NCBI GenBank assembly: GCA_019316985.1
Contig: CP079215.1
Location: forward strand, 3,968,001 to 4,032,000
DNA: 64,000 nucleotides
Direction: 5' to 3'
Source of the DNA: Paraniabella defluvii
GTDB taxonomy: Bacteria > Bacteroidota > Bacteroidia > Chitinophagales > Chitinophagaceae
The notes under the pieces were generated by a model. That model was not told the DNA's origin and made no database searches. It saw only the letters and a program-made list of their open reading frames with translations. Positions 63,095 through 64,000 of the stretch are shown piece by piece. Positions within the stretch are counted from its first letter, which is position 1, and each line of letters begins with the position of its first letter. The translations under genes were made by a program, and so were the position numbers.

Positions 63095-64000
63095 ATGCTA
63101 CTTGCTGAACTACATTCAAGAATTTCTGCTGAAGCAGGCGGAGAAGTCGCTTGTGCGTTACGAATTGATTGGATACTCGAATCTTAACCCAACAGATCAG
63201 AGAATCGGTACCATCACAATACAGTTTTCCGACAATCGATTCTAAAATAAGAGCTGGTTTGGATTTCGGTGTTGGGAATATTCAATTGACCATGGACCAG
63301 GGCAAAGTAATGTTGTCTGGTTTTACACCGGTAATTCTAGTTAAGGAGCCACTAAATACCGGTGATAGGAGCTACACTACAATACAGTTAGAATACACCG
63401 AAATACCACTGACTTTGGCCATAGTAGATAACTGCCCAAAGTTATTTGTAGAACAATATGAAACAACGGGTCCTCCTGTTGTAATCGTTGGAAAAATAGA
63501 GACGAAGGTTTTGGACGATAATAAAATTACAGAACAAGAGTTTTTAGTTAAACTGGAAGCCTTTAAGTTTTCAATACCCTATTTAGAGTTACTCAATAGA
63601 TTTGTCAACTCACTATCTATTCCTAATGTACTTTCGGCTTTGACCTTGTTCACATTGCAGCCTCCTTACAAATTTTTCAATATCGGCGATGAAAACAGTG
63701 ACTACATTGCAGTTACCGGCCGGACCGAATTGTCAGAAGAGGCCTTTTGTGATTGTAAATCATCATCTGTTAAAAAGGCCAAGAGAATAAAACAAACACT
63801 GCTGTAAAAATCACGGGTGAAGCGTGTCGGCTCCCGTTTAGAAAGGATGCAGAGAATATGAACAATCCTGAAGCTATTTTCTATATTCCTAAATTATCTT
63901 TTGGTATTCTGTCAGATTCGATTGTGAGACCTGCAGTTTCCGCAAGCGATGAAGGCATGTTTTTGCTTTTCGATTGGAAATGGAATCTTACAGCAACGCT
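63095..64000 (+). CDS. unknown large protein, runs off the window, frameshifted
   Basis: Start ATG 63095: MLLAELHSRISAEAGGEVAC then ALRIDWILESLTQQIRESVP after a T is restored near 63184. Continues DFGVGNIQLTMDQGKVMLSG, PPVVIVGKIETKVLDDNKI and, past a further break near 63803, NTAVKITGEACRLPFRKDAE to the window edge. At least 300 residues, mainly beta-rich, no recognised domain. Cargo of the tRNA-Leu element. Confidence 0.55.

Overview
The window reads as chromosomal DNA from a Bacteroidota bacterium, most like the Chitinophagaceae. The signs are SusC/SusD, a one-protein hybrid two-component sensor with a C-terminal AraC domain, several GH43 enzymes, outer-membrane barrel proteins with a CarboxypepD-like N-terminus, and promoters of the Bacteroidota type (TTG, about 19 bp, TAnnTTTG). 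The assignment is inferred from gene content; no rRNA is present.

The sequence carries a very large number of apparent frameshifts. Most multi-exon-looking genes become one normal-length family member if a single base is added to (less often removed from) a homopolymer run of G, C, A or T. I therefore annotate whole genes across these breaks and name the breaks where I could place them. The same defect probably affects the tRNA-Leu. SusD, the acid phosphatase, the toroid protein, GrpE, the three L-fuconate-type genes, the GT9 and the integrase are intact.

Layout. 1-11 kb: a hemicellulose or arabinan utilisation region with four GH43 enzymes, a small secreted protein and a TonB-dependent barrel protein. 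11.2-15.1 kb: a giant hybrid sensor. 15.2-18.5 kb: three LacI-like regulators. 18.7-30.1 kb: a co-directional cluster of myo-inositol oxygenase, SusC, SusD, purple acid phosphatase, a DUF5009-like membrane protein, a sodium/solute symporter and a predicted toroid polysaccharide-acting protein, facing a divergent LacI with two LacI-type operators between them. I propose this as a candidate inositol or inositol-phosphate uptake and oxidation locus. 30.4-60 kb: mostly core genes: DEAD helicase, acyl-CoA dehydrogenase, zinc ribbon protein, Nif3, two tandem MG2/plug paralogues, grpE-dnaJ, an L-fuconate-type catabolic trio, fabI, PAP2, recN, aroQ, an MFS transporter, a heptose/LPS set (GT9, rfaE2, rfaE1), S41 and M20 peptidases, a SPOR protein, GT2 and several tiny membrane or lipoprotein genes.

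60-64 kb: tRNA-Gly and tRNA-Leu, then a tyrosine integrase, a hidden excisionase-like small HTH gene, a decayed Crp/Fnr regulator and the start of a large unknown protein. This looks like the left end of an integrated element at the tRNA-Leu 3' end; the right end lies outside the window.
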